Assembly (NCBI GenBank): GCA_027405735.1
Contig: JAPEHQ010000016.1
Coordinates: 1,195,309-1,259,308, forward strand
DNA: 64,000 nucleotides
Source of the DNA: Mucor racemosus
Taxonomy: Eukaryota; Mucoromycota; Mucoromycetes; Mucorales; Mucoraceae
Reading direction: 5' to 3'
Below are positions 49,381 through 61,472 of the stretch, one piece after another. Made by a program: the position numbers and the translations under genes. Below the pieces are notes generated by a model, which saw only the letters and a program-made list of their open reading frames with translations, did no database searches and was not told the origin of the DNA. Position 1 is the first letter of the stretch; each line of letters starts with the position of its first letter.

Positions 49381-50772
49381 TTATAGTGTTAAATTTGATT
49401 CTGTAATGTTAGCAATAGTGGTATTTTCTTGTTTAATTTCAACTTGATTTTCATCATTTTCAATTGTATGTATGCTGGATTTATTGTATGGCTGTTGTAG
49501 TCTAGGCGCTTTTCCACACCTATCTTTTCCGTAATTTATGCGAAATTTCTTGTATTCTTCTTTAGATCTAATTCCTTCAATTGCACGAACAGCTCCAGCG
49601 ATACTTGTAAAATTAACAAATGCACAATTCTTTTCTTTTAAAGTATTTACTAATTCAATATCACCATATTCTGAAAAATCATGTTTTAACTTTTCTTCTG
49701 TAATTGTTTGATCGATATTTCCTATATACACATTACGGGATCCACCATTTTGAACTGCATGAATTACATTTAACGGTAAAGCAGCTGGTTTACCCCATCC
49801 AACTTTAAGACGTCTATTTTTGATAACAATGCAATAACGTAAAGCTCGATTTAAAAAGATTGAAGCAACATTAGGATCGACAAATGTAATGAATGCTATA
49901 TGTTTATCTGGCATAAATCGAATTTGTGATAAAATACCACCTCGAATAGCATTGCAAATATCTTCAGCCGTTGTATCAGGATGAATGTTGCCGAGATAAA
50001 CCGTTCTATTGGCAACACCACCAAGGCTATGATCTATAGGATGGCTGTAAATAATAGGCAATCCAGTAAGCATGTCAAATTGGGGTGATAATAATGCTGC
50101 TGATGATGATAGTTGTGGTTGTGGCGGTTGAGGAGGTTCTGCTGTATGAAATATAGGTTGTGGTATGGGGTGTTGGTATATCGTAGGATGAATAGCTCGA
50201 ATAGCACATCTATCTTTACCATAGTTGACACGTTTTGATTGCCATTTTGGTTCAGAAGGTAATGTATTAACACACTTGACAGCATTTGATATACAAAGGT
50301 AATGTACAAATGCGATGCGTTTTTCGGGAATAATCTTGACATGTTCAATATGACCGAATCTCAATAAATCATCTCTTATATCTTGTTCTACTATTGTATC
50401 ATCAAGAAGTCCTAAATAGACATTACGAGAGGCACCATTCTGTAATGCTAATTGAAGATGTGGATTCAATAAGCTTGGTTTACCCCAACCGATTTTCAAT
50501 TCATTTCCGTGTATAGTTAGTCGATTTCTTTGAGCTTCATGATAAAATTGATTAGCAGCATAGGAATCGATAAAAGTAATGAAAATTCCATTTTTCTCGG
50601 GTAAAGGTCGAATTGCTTGAATTGGTCCCGTATTTACGTGATCTATAACATCAGATACAGATAAATCATTTGGTACATTTCCTAGGTAAACTGTTCGAAT
50701 AGCTGATGCATTCGAGTGATGATTATGTGGTTGTTGTTGCTGTTGTTGCTGCTGAATTAATTGTCCATACAT
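49381..50772 (-). CDS. Four-RRM RNA-binding protein, Mrn1/Nrd1-like
   Basis: Single exon, 463 residues. Four RRMs at about 27-95, 116-180, 257-325 and 345-415. The RNP motifs are TVYLGNVP, NVYLGLLD, TVYLGNIH and NVYIGNID. RRM pairs are joined by a conserved LKIGWGKP/LKVGWGKP segment and RVNYGKDRC/RINYGKDRC follows each pair. So the protein is an internal duplication of an RRM-GWGKP-RRM-NYGKDR module. This architecture is that of S. pombe Nrd1 and S. cerevisiae Mrn1, which bind mRNA and affect cell differentiation, cytokinesis or wall mRNAs. The N-terminus is poly-Gln and His. The start is the first ATG before the poly-Q; no intron seen. Confidence 0.92.
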   Translation of the reverse strand: MYGQLIQQQQQQQQPHNHHSNASAIRTVYLGNVPNDLSVSDVIDHVNTGPIQAIRPLPEKNGIFITFIDSYAANQFYHEAQRNRLTIHGNELKIGWGKPSLLNPHLQLALQNGASRNVYLGLLDDTIVEQDIRDDLLRFGHIEHVKIIPEKRIAFVHYLCISNAVKCVNTLPSEPKWQSKRVNYGKDRCAIRAIHPTIYQHPIPQPIFHTAEPPQPPQPQLSSSAALLSPQFDMLTGLPIIYSHPIDHSLGGVANRTVYLGNIHPDTTAEDICNAIRGGILSQIRFMPDKHIAFITFVDPNVASIFLNRALRYCIVIKNRRLKVGWGKPAALPLNVIHAVQNGGSRNVYIGNIDQTITEEKLKHDFSEYGDIELVNTLKEKNCAFVNFTSIAGAVRAIEGIRSKEEYKKFRINYGKDRCGKAPRLQQPYNKSSIHTIENDENQVEIKQENTTIANITESNLTL

Positions 50773-52085
50773 TTCGCTTTTTAAAGGGTTTTAATGCACT
50801 GATGTATTAAACATGTAAAATAGAAAATTACCTATAATATCTTTGGCTATCCAACTCATTCATTATATTTGATGGTTGGTCTACTGGGAATATTTGATGT
50901 TTAAAAAAGAAAGAAATAAGAGAAAATAATAAATTATTCCCTTTTTATTTGTAAAGCAGCACCAAGTAAAGTTTTCTAAAAGAAAAAAAATAGCTTTTTT
51001 TGATTATTTCATTTGGCTTTTTCTTGTGCTGTGTGAATGTTTGCGTTCGTTCCATTTTTCATTGAAACTCCTCTAATATTTTCTTTTATGCCTTCAATGC
51101 ATTTGCAATATTCCCAAACACCATCTAAATCAAAGTAACTATCCTTATAGCTTTTTATCTGATATAGTGGAATTCAACTTAAAGGTAGCGTTTCTATATT
51201 CATTTAGCAGATATCAATCGACATCCTAGTTGAATGTTTGAAATATGCTATCAATTCTTTTATTGTTACATTCGTTTTCTTAAAATACCGAAAATCAAAC
51301 TTTGTAACCAACTGTTCTGTGCAACTCAAACTCAATATATGGAAATCAGAAATCTGGTATTCTGAAAGTTATGATACGTCTCCTTTATTCTAGATTTTTT
51401 TACACCGTACAGAGATTATTGAATAATAACGATTTTTTAAGGTGTAAGCGCTTGAAAATTTATGTACACCTTTCTTGAAAATATCCTAAATTCTCAATTT
51501 TTACCAGATTTTTCAAAAGCGAAAAATATACAGACGCATCTAATATACTAAGCTATTGTATAGAGCCCTTATCTTTTATTTTATCATTGCTGTGAAATGG
51601 CGTAAAATCATTAAATTTATAAAAACTTTGAATGCTCGAATATATATTCATTCAAACGTACAATTCAGTAATTGTTTTTTATTTTCTTCAAGATAGCTTA
51701 AAAGCATAACTTTTTATTCAACATTTGATTTTCGAAATCATTCTTTTTTATATAAAGAAAATTCAATTTTGCGAATTAAATCGTTTTCTCCAACTTTCTT
51801 GATCCATAAAACAATAATACCACATGTTAGGCTTGAGCTATTGTAGCAAAACACAATATATATGTTGAAATTTATAGCTTTGTTTTTACCCTTGAGAAAA
51901 TAATGTTTTCTTAAGCCTTAAAAAATTGGCAGTCGCTCGCAATAGCTCAAAATTTTAAAATGATAACGTAATAATATCCTTATATGGTAAAACGAATATC
52001 TAAAAAAGGCAATTGGGCGCGCGTAGGGCACATTTGCAACCTATTGGTATATATTCTTTTTTTAATCTGTCTAAATATAGGAATT
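50773..52085. other. Intergenic, about 1.3 kb
   Basis: Promoter of the RRM gene, then AT-rich DNA up to the first LINE. No gene, LTR or tRNA recognised. The left junction of the LINE array is at 52085/52086. Confidence 0.55.
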
Positions 52086-52372
52086 GGGGATGTAGCTCAG
52101 GTTAAGAATTGGTTTTTTATTAATAAAATTTAAATGGGCACTCGATATGAGCATAAGCCTTAAATTTAAGAAACATGGAGAAAAGAGAAGCAAAAAACCC
52201 TTGACAGGGCACTATACTAATTTAAGGGAAAATGATGGTGTGGTAGTGGATATTGAGCAGTGAGATTAGTGGATGAACTGAAATTGATCTTGAGAGATTA
52301 CCAACGGCTGGGAACTTTGATAAGACTTACCACCGAGGATCCGCACAAAGAAAGCAATACAGTCATTTTTCA

Positions 52373-55300
52373 TCAATGTTTAGTCTTTTTGTCAGTGAAC
52401 CATAAAGATCCGGGATCTTGATCTGGAGCAATGACAGCCAATGGGTGTGAAATACAATCAATTGCATGAAGCAGAGAAAGTAAAGCCGACCAATATGGAG
52501 GAGGACCAGCCGAGGATTTGACCGGGAGACAGTTCAAAGCATGATCGATCTTGTTGGTACCGAAAGGAGCAGAAGGTAAAGCATCTAGTAGCTCACCATC
52601 CAGAGCACGACAGGTCAGAAAATGATCTCGAGAGATATGAACACCCAAGGGTGACATACACGAACATTCTTCTCGCATGTTGGTGAACCGACCAAGGCGC
52701 CATCGAACCAGTCGACTGCGAGCAGAGCGACCTATTGGTAGATATAGGATGGGATCAGGTCTCACAACAGAGGGACGACAAGCACGCAGCAAAGTATTAG
52801 ATCCAGAAACAGCAGCCGCTTCCATTTGGCGATCTACCTGGTCTTGCCAATATTTGTTGAAAACAGAAACTAATCCAGCAGCAGAAGGAACAGGATCAGG
52901 TAACGACTGATACAATTTGTTTTCACAAATGTATTTATCTAACCTAGTGTAGGAAAGAGCGTTACGCAGGATCACCAAGAGACAGTCCTCAGGCAGGGTA
53001 GCAGCACGCAGAGCAAATCTAGTAGCTAGAACATTATAGCGATGTTTCATACTGGGCAAGCAAGTTATATGTTTTGCAACATTAAACCAGGAGCTACCCA
53101 CAAACATGCCAACTAATCGATTCTGAACATCATCCAGATCCTTGAAATCCCGAAAGGAGAGGTGAGATATAGCTAGGCCATATTCGAGTTTTGGACGAAT
53201 AAAGGCCTTGTACAAGCGCGAGCAGAGCAACAATGAAAAACCAGTGCGGTTTACACCAACCGAATTCAACAGAGCCATCACCTGAATAGCACCAGAAGCC
53301 CGAAGAGACCGAATACCAGGGGCAAACAGACCTTTATACCGGAAAGGCATACCCAAATAAGTGAACTCTTCTACGATAGGAAGGGGTTCATTATATAGAG
53401 TAAGTCTATGACCGGTAGCAGCATTAGGAGACCCAAGAACAGCACACTTAGATGGTTTCCATCTGTAGCCCAGAGAGATAGAGTGATCAGAAGCTAGGTC
53501 CAACATATGCTGAACATCCGACCGGCGCCCAAATATGGCAACATCATCAGCAAAAAGTAGACTATTGATTGCTATTGAGTTGGTCATACCAGGAGCACAG
53601 ATCATAGAGGCACCAGAAGCAGCAGCACGCAGAGCACCAGGCAAAGAGTTGATATACAACGAGTACAGATGGGGACTAAGAACAGAGCCTTGCAGGACAC
53701 CTGTAACCGGCGAGAAAGCAGCAGAGTTGTGGTTAGCAATGAGCACCGAGACAGAAACTTCATCAAACATGTTAATCAACAGACCAAGAACTGGACGAGG
53801 GAGAGCTGAGGTAGCGAGCAACTGCCAAATAACTCGACGATCTACTGTATCATAAGCTGCCTTAATATCTAAGAAGGCCACTACAGGGTAATGATGATGG
53901 ATCAGAAAATAGTCATGCATCAAGTCATGTAAACAGAGGGCTTGATCCAGAGGACTACGTTGAGGACGGAAACCACCTTGCGCAACATCAAGAGCAGGAG
54001 AATGAGCATCCAGATCAGGCATAATTGAAAATTCAAAGAGCTTACGCATCACCGAAGTAAGAGAAATCGGTCGAAAATTACCAGGATCAGTAGCATCACC
54101 TTTCTTGAAGATAGGGAAGACCTGAGCTTGACGCCAGAGAGCCGGTGTGTAACACCATTGATAGCACAAGGTAAACAGGAGAGACAACACAGGAGCAATT
54201 TCCGTCACCAGAGATTTGAGCATCTCAGCTTTGATATGGTCGGGACCAGGAGCTTTATTTGTGGGGAGCCGTTTAATATGAGATACTAAGGTATCAACAT
54301 CAAAAAGTGACATATCCGTAGGTACACTAAAAGGCAGATCAGAATCAAAGGTTTCAGGAGGTGGAGGACGACTAGCAGAAGCAAGTAAAGAACCATTATA
54401 GACAGATTTGAGATGTGACCCCATAGTTGCGACCGAAGCAGCAGGACCATCAGGATGACTATATGTGGCAGAGGATTCTTTATGGCGTTTAATACGCTTA
54501 ATAGCAGCAGTAGCTTTTGAGAAATCACTCTCCAATACAGCACAGAATTTTTTCCAGGACCTTCGCTTTGCAGCTTGTACCAATGACCGAAATTGACGGT
54601 GCGCATGTTTGTAGACAGCCCAGTTGTTGATTTTGGCAATCCCAGTGGAATGTCGCCACTTGCTGTAGAGACGATCCCTTGAACGAGCAGCATCCTCAAT
54701 TTCTAGAGTCCAGAACTTTTTCCAATGACCAGGACGACCAGTTTTCACACCAATAGAACCATCAAGAGAGTCATACAAACAGTGATTCAAAGAATCATTG
54801 AGTGCATCAATATCCGGGCGGATAGAAGGAGGAGCCGAGACCAAACCAGACAGAGTATCCACCAGAGGAGCAACAGAAGAACGAAAAAGAGTTTGATATA
54901 GACTTAACGGCTTGATCATACCCAATTTTGAAAGCTTCCACTGCCGTCTTGGAGCCAGAACAGAATCACCAGACACCACCAAATCACCAGGAGGGGCTAC
55001 ATACTCGAAAGTAAGTAACATCAACCGATGATCAGAACCCAGAGACAGATCAGACTCAACCACCAGTTGAGGATTCAGCATAGCAGCCTCACCAATGTTA
55101 GTCAGAAACAGATCAATAATGCTACTTGCCTCCTTTTGACGTCGAAACGTCGTAAAGGTTTTAACACCATAAGCCAAAGAAGCATTCAGCACTGAGAGAT
55201 CAAATTCCTCAAGCCAAGGTTTCAGAGCAACACCACGAGGGTTAGTAGCAACATCACCAGTGAGAGACCCTAACCGAGCATTAAAGTCACCACATAAAAT

Positions 55301-55735
55301 AGTATCCTTAGTCATAGGTAGTGAACTAAGAATCGAGAGCACCTTATCTGTTGATAAGGGTGGAGGAAAGTAAACACAATGAACCGTCAGGGTGCCAACC
55401 TTAAGGGACAGAGTGTGCGAATTATAAGAAGGAAGTTGAGAGACAGGATAGGGACAGGAAGGAGAGACAAAAGCAGTTATACCACCAGAACCTCGACCAG
55501 AAGCACCGGATACTTTCGTACCGTACAAGTGGAATTGGGACCAGTTAGTAGGAAAAGACCCAGAAGTAAGCCAAGTTTCAGTAACCAAGAGAACATGAGA
55601 ATTCAGTACATGAGACAGAACATCATGAACGACAGAGGCACGTAGACCATTAGCATTCCATAGGGAGAGAGAAACAAATAAGGAGTGGACCGGGTTATTA
55701 TTATACATAGGTGAGGATTCAACTGAAGAACTCAT
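52373..55735 (-). CDS. LINE ORF2: endonuclease and reverse transcriptase
   Basis: 1120 residues. The N-terminal APE-like endonuclease (about 20-240) has WNANGLR, LVTETWL, GDFNARLG and SDHRLMLL. Reverse transcriptase (about 480-770) has FRPISLTSVMRKLFE, QGGFRP, FLDIKAAYDTVDR, GVLQGSVLSPHLYSLYIN and LLFADDVAIF (catalytic ADD), then YLGMPF. A C-terminal Cys/His knuckle (ECSCMSPLG...SRDHFLTC, about 1025-1050) is usual in LINE ORF2. The endonuclease nicks the target and the RT copies the RNA there. Its ATG overlaps the ORF1 stop as TAATG, suggesting translation by termination-reinitiation. Intact, so copy 1 may be active. Confidence 0.95.
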   Translation of the reverse strand: MSSSVESSPMYNNNPVHSLFVSLSLWNANGLRASVVHDVLSHVLNSHVLLVTETWLTSGSFPTNWSQFHLYGTKVSGASGRGSGGITAFVSPSCPYPVSQLPSYNSHTLSLKVGTLTVHCVYFPPPLSTDKVLSILSSLPMTKDTILCGDFNARLGSLTGDVATNPRGVALKPWLEEFDLSVLNASLAYGVKTFTTFRRQKEASSIIDLFLTNIGEAAMLNPQLVVESDLSLGSDHRLMLLTFEYVAPPGDLVVSGDSVLAPRRQWKLSKLGMIKPLSLYQTLFRSSVAPLVDTLSGLVSAPPSIRPDIDALNDSLNHCLYDSLDGSIGVKTGRPGHWKKFWTLEIEDAARSRDRLYSKWRHSTGIAKINNWAVYKHAHRQFRSLVQAAKRRSWKKFCAVLESDFSKATAAIKRIKRHKESSATYSHPDGPAASVATMGSHLKSVYNGSLLASASRPPPPETFDSDLPFSVPTDMSLFDVDTLVSHIKRLPTNKAPGPDHIKAEMLKSLVTEIAPVLSLLFTLCYQWCYTPALWRQAQVFPIFKKGDATDPGNFRPISLTSVMRKLFEFSIMPDLDAHSPALDVAQGGFRPQRSPLDQALCLHDLMHDYFLIHHHYPVVAFLDIKAAYDTVDRRVIWQLLATSALPRPVLGLLINMFDEVSVSVLIANHNSAAFSPVTGVLQGSVLSPHLYSLYINSLPGALRAAASGASMICAPGMTNSIAINSLLFADDVAIFGRRSDVQHMLDLASDHSISLGYRWKPSKCAVLGSPNAATGHRLTLYNEPLPIVEEFTYLGMPFRYKGLFAPGIRSLRASGAIQVMALLNSVGVNRTGFSLLLCSRLYKAFIRPKLEYGLAISHLSFRDFKDLDDVQNRLVGMFVGSSWFNVAKHITCLPSMKHRYNVLATRFALRAATLPEDCLLVILRNALSYTRLDKYICENKLYQSLPDPVPSAAGLVSVFNKYWQDQVDRQMEAAAVSGSNTLLRACRPSVVRPDPILYLPIGRSARSRLVRWRLGRFTNMREECSCMSPLGVHISRDHFLTCRALDGELLDALPSAPFGTNKIDHALNCLPVKSSAGPPPYWSALLSLLHAIDCISHPLAVIAPDQDPGSLWFTDKKTKH

Positions 55736-56670
55736 TATTGTTCCATTTCAGAACCATTAGAGTTTTCAGTGCGCTTACGAGCAGAGTTGAGCAAGAACTT
55801 AGCCTTCTTGGGTTCTTTTTCCTCAAAACGAGCCATAGCTTCAGATACAGCAACAGCCAATTCTTCGTCACAGATCCATCCTGCAGATACAAAGTATTTA
55901 CCAACACCACTAACGTTGAGGGGGCGAAGGAAGGACAAAGTTTGCAGGGCACGAGTGTTAGTAAATTCGTACATTAACGACTCACGGTCATTAATATGGA
56001 GGGCATCATATTTGGGATCAGCAATGTGTTGGGGATCCAAGGGATCAAAACCCTCAATGATTTCGGCTTCGCACTTCTTCATGAGATCAAGAAATTCCTC
56101 AACATACTGTGTATGGAGAAGAATACCAATAACGCCAGAGGCAGGGAAACAGATGTCTAGGACACGACCAGTATCAACACCAACCTTGCGGAAGGTAGAT
56201 CGAATTTCAGAGCGTAAAATCTTACCAGAGCGACCAATATATACATATTGGTATCCTTGGGGACCTTTAGCAGCAGCCGATTTGAAGAGGCGACCAGCAG
56301 CAACTCGCTTTTTAGCAGAGCGGGCGGGATCAGGAAGGTGAGCACCAGATTTAGCAGCATTAGCATACTTTGCATTGGAGTCTTTGGGTTTGGTAGTAGC
56401 TTGTTTAGAGACTTCATTACCTCCTTCAAGCGGAGGGTTGGTGGTGTTCGTAGGGTGACTGGATAGTTGACCCTGTAATTTTTCAATTACTAGGTCCTTG
56501 GTCAAAATATCCTTTTTCAAGGTGTTATTTTCGTTTTCTAACTTTTCCATTCGTAACAAGAGGCTTTCATGTTGGTGTACCTTCTCCTGTACTGAGGTAA
56601 GTTGTTGTTGAAACTGCAAAAGCAACTGTGGCAACTGATGCATATCAAAGTCTTGTAGATTTTCAAACAT
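55735..56670 (-). CDS. LINE ORF1: coiled-coil RNA-binding-like protein
   Basis: 311 residues. A predicted coiled coil at about 15-70 (LLLQFQQQL, LRMEKLENENNTLKKDI) probably drives oligomerisation. A basic linker with KPKDSNAKYANAAKSG and RSAKKRVAAGRLFK follows. Then an RRM-like fold (YVYIGRSGK...IGILLHTQYVEEFLDLMK, about 145-205) and an alpha/beta C-terminus. LINE ORF1 proteins of this design coat the element RNA. It immediately precedes ORF2 in the same transcript. Confidence 0.85.
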   Translation of the reverse strand: MFENLQDFDMHQLPQLLLQFQQQLTSVQEKVHQHESLLLRMEKLENENNTLKKDILTKDLVIEKLQGQLSSHPTNTTNPPLEGGNEVSKQATTKPKDSNAKYANAAKSGAHLPDPARSAKKRVAAGRLFKSAAAKGPQGYQYVYIGRSGKILRSEIRSTFRKVGVDTGRVLDICFPASGVIGILLHTQYVEEFLDLMKKCEAEIIEGFDPLDPQHIADPKYDALHINDRESLMYEFTNTRALQTLSFLRPLNVSGVGKYFVSAGWICDEELAVAVSEAMARFEEKEPKKAKFLLNSARKRTENSNGSEMEQ

Positions 56671-57177
56671 GGCGATGAAATATTATTCAATAAGGTGCAA
56701 ATTTAAAGAATAAAATGGAGGTGTCCAACAAGGCTGAAACTTATAAACAATAAACTGCTATGGAAGGCGAGTATAATGGTATAGTTTGGAGTCGATTGGT
56801 GAACTAGTTGTTGAGATAAATGAGTTTTAATAAAAGATTGAGAAATTTCCTGTCGAAATGTCTTCAAAAGTTTAGAGAAACGGAAAGAGATGGGGATGTA
56901 GCTCAGGTTAAGAATTGGTTTTTTATTAATAAATTTAAATGGGCACTCGATATGAGCATAAGCCTTAAATTTAAGAAACATGGAGAAAAGAGAAACAAAA
57001 AACCCTTGACAGGGCACTATACTAATTTAAGGGAAAATGATGGTGTGGTAGTGGATATTGAGCAGTGAGATTAGTGGATGAACTGAAATTGATCTTGAGA
57101 GATTACCAACGGCTGGGAACTTTGATAAGACTTACCACCGAGGATCCGCACAAAGAAAGCAATACAGTCATTTTTCA

Positions 57178-60100
57178 TCAATGTTTAGTCTTTTTGTCAG
57201 TGAACCATAAAGATCCGGGATCTTGATCTGGAGCAATGACAGCCAATGGGTGTGAAATACAATCAATTGCATGAAGCAGAGAAAGTAAAGCCGACCAATA
57301 TGGAGGAGGACCAGCCGAGGATTTGACCGGGAGACAGTTCAAAGCATGATCGATCTTGTTGGTACCGAAAGGAGCAGAAGGTAAAGCATCTAGTAGCTCA
57401 CCATCCAGAGCACGACAGGTCAGAAAATGATCTCGAGAGATATGAACACCCAAGGGTGACATACACGAACATTCTTCTCGCATGTTGGTGAACCGACCAA
57501 GGCGCCATCGAACCAGTCGACTGCGAGCAGAGCGACCTATTGGTAGATATAGGATGGGATCAGGTCTCACAACAGAGGGACGACAAGCACGCAGCAAAGT
57601 ATTAGATCCAGAAACAGCAGCCGCTTCCATTTGGCGATCTACCTGGTCTTGCCAATATTTGTTGAAAACAGAAACTAATCCAGCAGCAGAAGGAACAGGA
57701 TCAGGTAACGACTGATACAATTTGTTTTCACAAATGTATTTATCTAACCTAGTGTAGGAAAGAGCGTTACGCAGGATCACCAAGAGACAGTCCTCAGGCA
57801 GGGTAGCAGCACGCAGAGCAAATCTAGTAGCTAGAACATTATAGCGATGTTTCATACTGGGCAAGCAAGTTATATGTTTTGCAACATTAAACCAGGAGCT
57901 ACCCACAAACATGCCAACTAATCGATTCTGAACATCATCCAGATCCTTGAAATCCCGAAAGGAGAGGTGAGATATAGCTAGGCCATATTCGAGTTTTGGA
58001 CGAATAAAGGCCTTGTACAAGCGCGAGCAGAGCAACAATGAAAAACCAGTGCGGTTTACACCAACCGAATTCAACAGAGCCATCACCTGAATAGCACCAG
58101 AAGCCCGAAGAGACCGAATACCAGGGGCAAACAGACCTTTATACCGGAAAGGCATACCCAAATAAGTGAACTCTTCTACGATAGGAAGGGGTTCATTATA
58201 TAGAGTAAGTCTATGACCGGTAGCAGCATTAGGAGACCCAAGAACAGCACACTTAGATGGTTTCCATCTGTAGCCCAGAGAGATAGAGTGATCAGAAGCT
58301 AGGTCCAACATATGCTGAACATCCGACCGACGCCCAAATATGGCAACATCATCAGCAAAAAGTAGACTATTGATTGCTATTGAGTTGGTCATACCAGGAG
58401 CACAGATCATAGAGGCACCAGAAGCAGCAGCACGCAGAGCACCAGGCAAAGAGTTGATATACAACGAGTACAGATGGGGACTAAGAACAGAGCCTTGCAG
58501 GACACCTGTAACCGGCGAGAAAGCAGCAGAGTTGTGGTTAGCAATGAGCACCGAGACAGAAACTTCATCAACATGTTAATCAACAGACCAAGAACTGGAC
58601 GAGGGAGAGCTGAGGTAGCGAGCAACTGCCAAATAACTCGACGATCTACTGTATCATAAGCTGCCTTAATATCTAAGAAGGCCACTACAGGGTAATGATG
58701 ATGGATCAGAAAATAGTCATGCATCAAGTCATGTAAACAGAGGGCTTGATCCAGAGGACTACGTTGAGGACGGAAACCACCTTGCGCAACATCAAGAGCA
58801 GGAGAATGAGCATCCAGATCAGGCATAATTGAAAATTCAAAGAGCTTACGCATCACCGAAGTAAGAGAAATCGGTCGAAAATTACCAGGATCAGTAGCAT
58901 CACCTTTCTTGAAGATAGGGAAGACCTGAGCTTGACGCCAGAGAGCCGGTGTGTAACACCATTGATAGCACAAGGTAAACAGGAGAGACAACACAGGAGC
59001 AATTTCCGTCACCAGAGATTTGAGCATCTCAGCTTTGATATGGTCGGGACCAGGAGCTTTATTTGTGGGGAGCCGTTTAATATGAGATACTAAGGTATCA
59101 ACATCAAAAAGTGACATATCCGTAGGTACACTAAAAGGCAGATCAGAATCAAAGGTTTCAGGAGGTGGAGGACGACTAGCAGAAGCAAGTAAAGAACCAT
59201 TATAGACAGATTCGAGATGTGACCCCATAGTTGCGACCGAAGCAGCAGGACCATCAGGATGACTATATGTGGCAGAGGATTCTTTATGGCGTTTAATACG
59301 CTTAATAGCAGCAGTAGCTTTTGAGAAATCACTCTCCAATACAGCACAGAATTTTTTCCAGGACCTTCGCTTTGCAGCTTGTACCAATGACCGAAATTGA
59401 CGGTGCGCATGTTTGTAGACAGCCCAGTTGTTGATTTTGGCAATCCCAGTGGAATGTCGCCACTTGCTGTAGAGACGATCCCTTGAACGAGCAGCATCCT
59501 CAATTTCTAGAGTCCAGAACTTTTTCCAATGACCAGGACGACCAGTTTTCACACCAATAGAACCATCAAGAGAGTCATACAAACAGTGATTCAAAGAATC
59601 ATTGAGTGCATCAATATCCGGGCGGATAGAAGGAGGAGCCGAGACCAAACCAGACAGAGTATCCACCAGAGGAGCAACAGAAGAACGAAAAAGAGTTTGA
59701 TATAGACTTAACGGCTTGATCATACCCAATTTTGAAAGCTTCCACTGCCGTCTTGGAGCCAGAACAGAATCACCAGACACCACCAAATCACCAGGAGGGG
59801 CTACATACTCGAAAGTAAGTAACATCAACCGATGATCAGAACCCAGAGACAGATCAGACTCAACCACCAGTTGAGGATTCAGCATAGCAGCCTCACCAAT
59901 GTTAGTCAGAAACAGATCAATAATGCTACTTGCCTCCTTTTGACGTCGAAACGTCGTAAAGGTTTTAACACCATAAGCCAAAGAAGCATTCAGCACTGAG
60001 AGATCAAATTCCTCAAGCCAAGGTTTCAGAGCAACACCACGAGGGTTAGTAGCAACATCACCAGTGAGAGACCCTAACCGAGCATTAAAGTCACCACATA

Positions 60101-60539
60101 AAATAGTATCCTTAGTCATAGGTAGTGAACTAAGAATCGAGAGCACCTTATCTGTTGATAAGGGTGGAGGAAAGTAAACACAATGAACCGTCAGGGTGCC
60201 AACCTTAAGGGACAGAGTGTGCGAATTATAAGAAGGAAGTTGAGAGACAGGATAGGGACAGGAAGGAGAGACAAAAGCAGTTATACCACCAGAACCTCGA
60301 CCAGAAGCACCGGATACTTTCGTACCGTACAAGTGGAATTGGGACCAGTTAGTAGGAAAAGACCCAGAAGTAAGCCAAGTTTCAGTAACCAAGAGAACAT
60401 GAGAATTCAGTACATGAGACAGAACATCATGAACGACAGAGGCACGTAGACCATTAGCATTCCATAGGGAGAGAGAAACAAATAAGGAGTGGACCGGGTT
60501 ATTATTATACATAGGTGAGGATTCAACTGAAGAACTCAT
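57178..60539 (-). pseudogene. LINE copy 2 ORF2, one frameshift
   Basis: Same protein as copy 1 ORF2, but one A of an AAA run is missing at about 58571. Translation is therefore split between the region N-terminal to and within the RT (to codon about 656) and the rest. May be an assembly error rather than decay. Confidence 0.88.
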
Positions 60540-61472
60540 TATTGTTCCATTTCAGAACCATTAGAGTTTTCAGTGCGCTTACGAGCAGAGTTGAGCAAGA
60601 ACTTAGCCTTCTTGGTTCTTTTTCCTCAAAACGAGCCATAGCTTCAGATACAGCAACAGCCAATTCTTCGTCACAGATCCATCCTGCAGATACAAAGTAT
60701 TTACCAACACCACTAACGTTGAGGGGGCGAAGGAAGGACAAAGTTTGCAGGGCACGAGTGTTAGTAAATTCGTACATTAACGACTCACGGTCATTAATAT
60801 GGAGGGCATCATATTTGGGATCAGCAATGTGTTGGGGATCCAAGGGATCAAAACCCTCAATGATTTCGGCTTCGCACTTCTTCATGAGATCAAGAAATTC
60901 CTCAACATACTGTGTATGGAGAAGAATACCAATAACGCCAGAGGCAGGGAAACAGATGTCTAGGACACGACCAGTATCAACACCAACCTTGCGGAAGGTA
61001 GATCGAATTTCAGAGCGTAAAATCTTACCAGAGCGACCATATATACATATTGGTATCCTTGGGGACCTTTAGCAGCAGCCGATTTGAAGAGGCGACCAGC
61101 AGCAACTCGCTTTTTAGCAGAGCGGGCGGGATCAGGAAGGTGAGCACCAGATTTAGCAGCATTAGCATACTTTGCATTGGAGTCTTTGGGTTTGGTAGTA
61201 GCTTGTTTAGAGACTTCATTACCTCCTTCAAGCGGAGGGTTGGTGGTGTTCGTAGGGTGACTGGATAGTTGACCCTGTAATTTTTCAATTACTAGGTCCT
61301 TGGTCAAAATATCCTTTTTCAAGGTGTTATTTTCGTTTTCTAACTTTTCCATTCGTAACAAGAGGCTTTCATGTTGGTGTACCTTCTCCTGTACTGAGGT
61401 AAGTTGTTGTTGAAACTGCAAAAGCAACTGTGGCAACTGATGCATATCAAAGTCTTGTAGATTTTCAAACAT
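60539..61472 (-). pseudogene. LINE copy 2 ORF1, two frameshifts
   Basis: Matches copy 1 ORF1 except for a missing G near 60614 (GGG to GG) and a missing base near 61037 (CCAATA to CCATA). The first breaks the last 50 residues; the second lies in the RRM-like part. The TAATG junction with ORF2 is kept. Confidence 0.85.

Larger units (their letters stand above)
52086..56891 (-). mobile_element. LINE (non-LTR) retrotransposon, copy 1, intact
   Basis: 4806 bp with ORF1, ORF2, a 5' region of 221 bp (56671-56891) and a 3' region of 287 bp (52086-52372). Both ORFs are open. It is the first unit of a head-to-tail array; its 5' end abuts the 3' end of copy 2 at 56891/56892. The 3' end is not poly(A) but ends CTACATCCCC on the coding strand. 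Confidence 0.93.

Noticed and set aside
52086..52160. A complete tRNA-Ala gene at the LINE boundary
   Set aside because: Only the first 15 or so bases resemble a tRNA. There is no B-box, no anticodon arm and no acceptor-stem partner downstream.
52677..53855. Plus-strand ORFs repeated in every LINE unit (77, 106 and 88 codons)
   Set aside because: They are antisense shadows of ORF2. Repetition comes from the array, and their composition mirrors ORF2 codon use.
56820..57068. 82-codon plus ORF crossing the LINE copy 1/copy 2 junction
   Set aside because: It exists only because two units abut, and an equivalent ORF is lost at the other junctions by one base.
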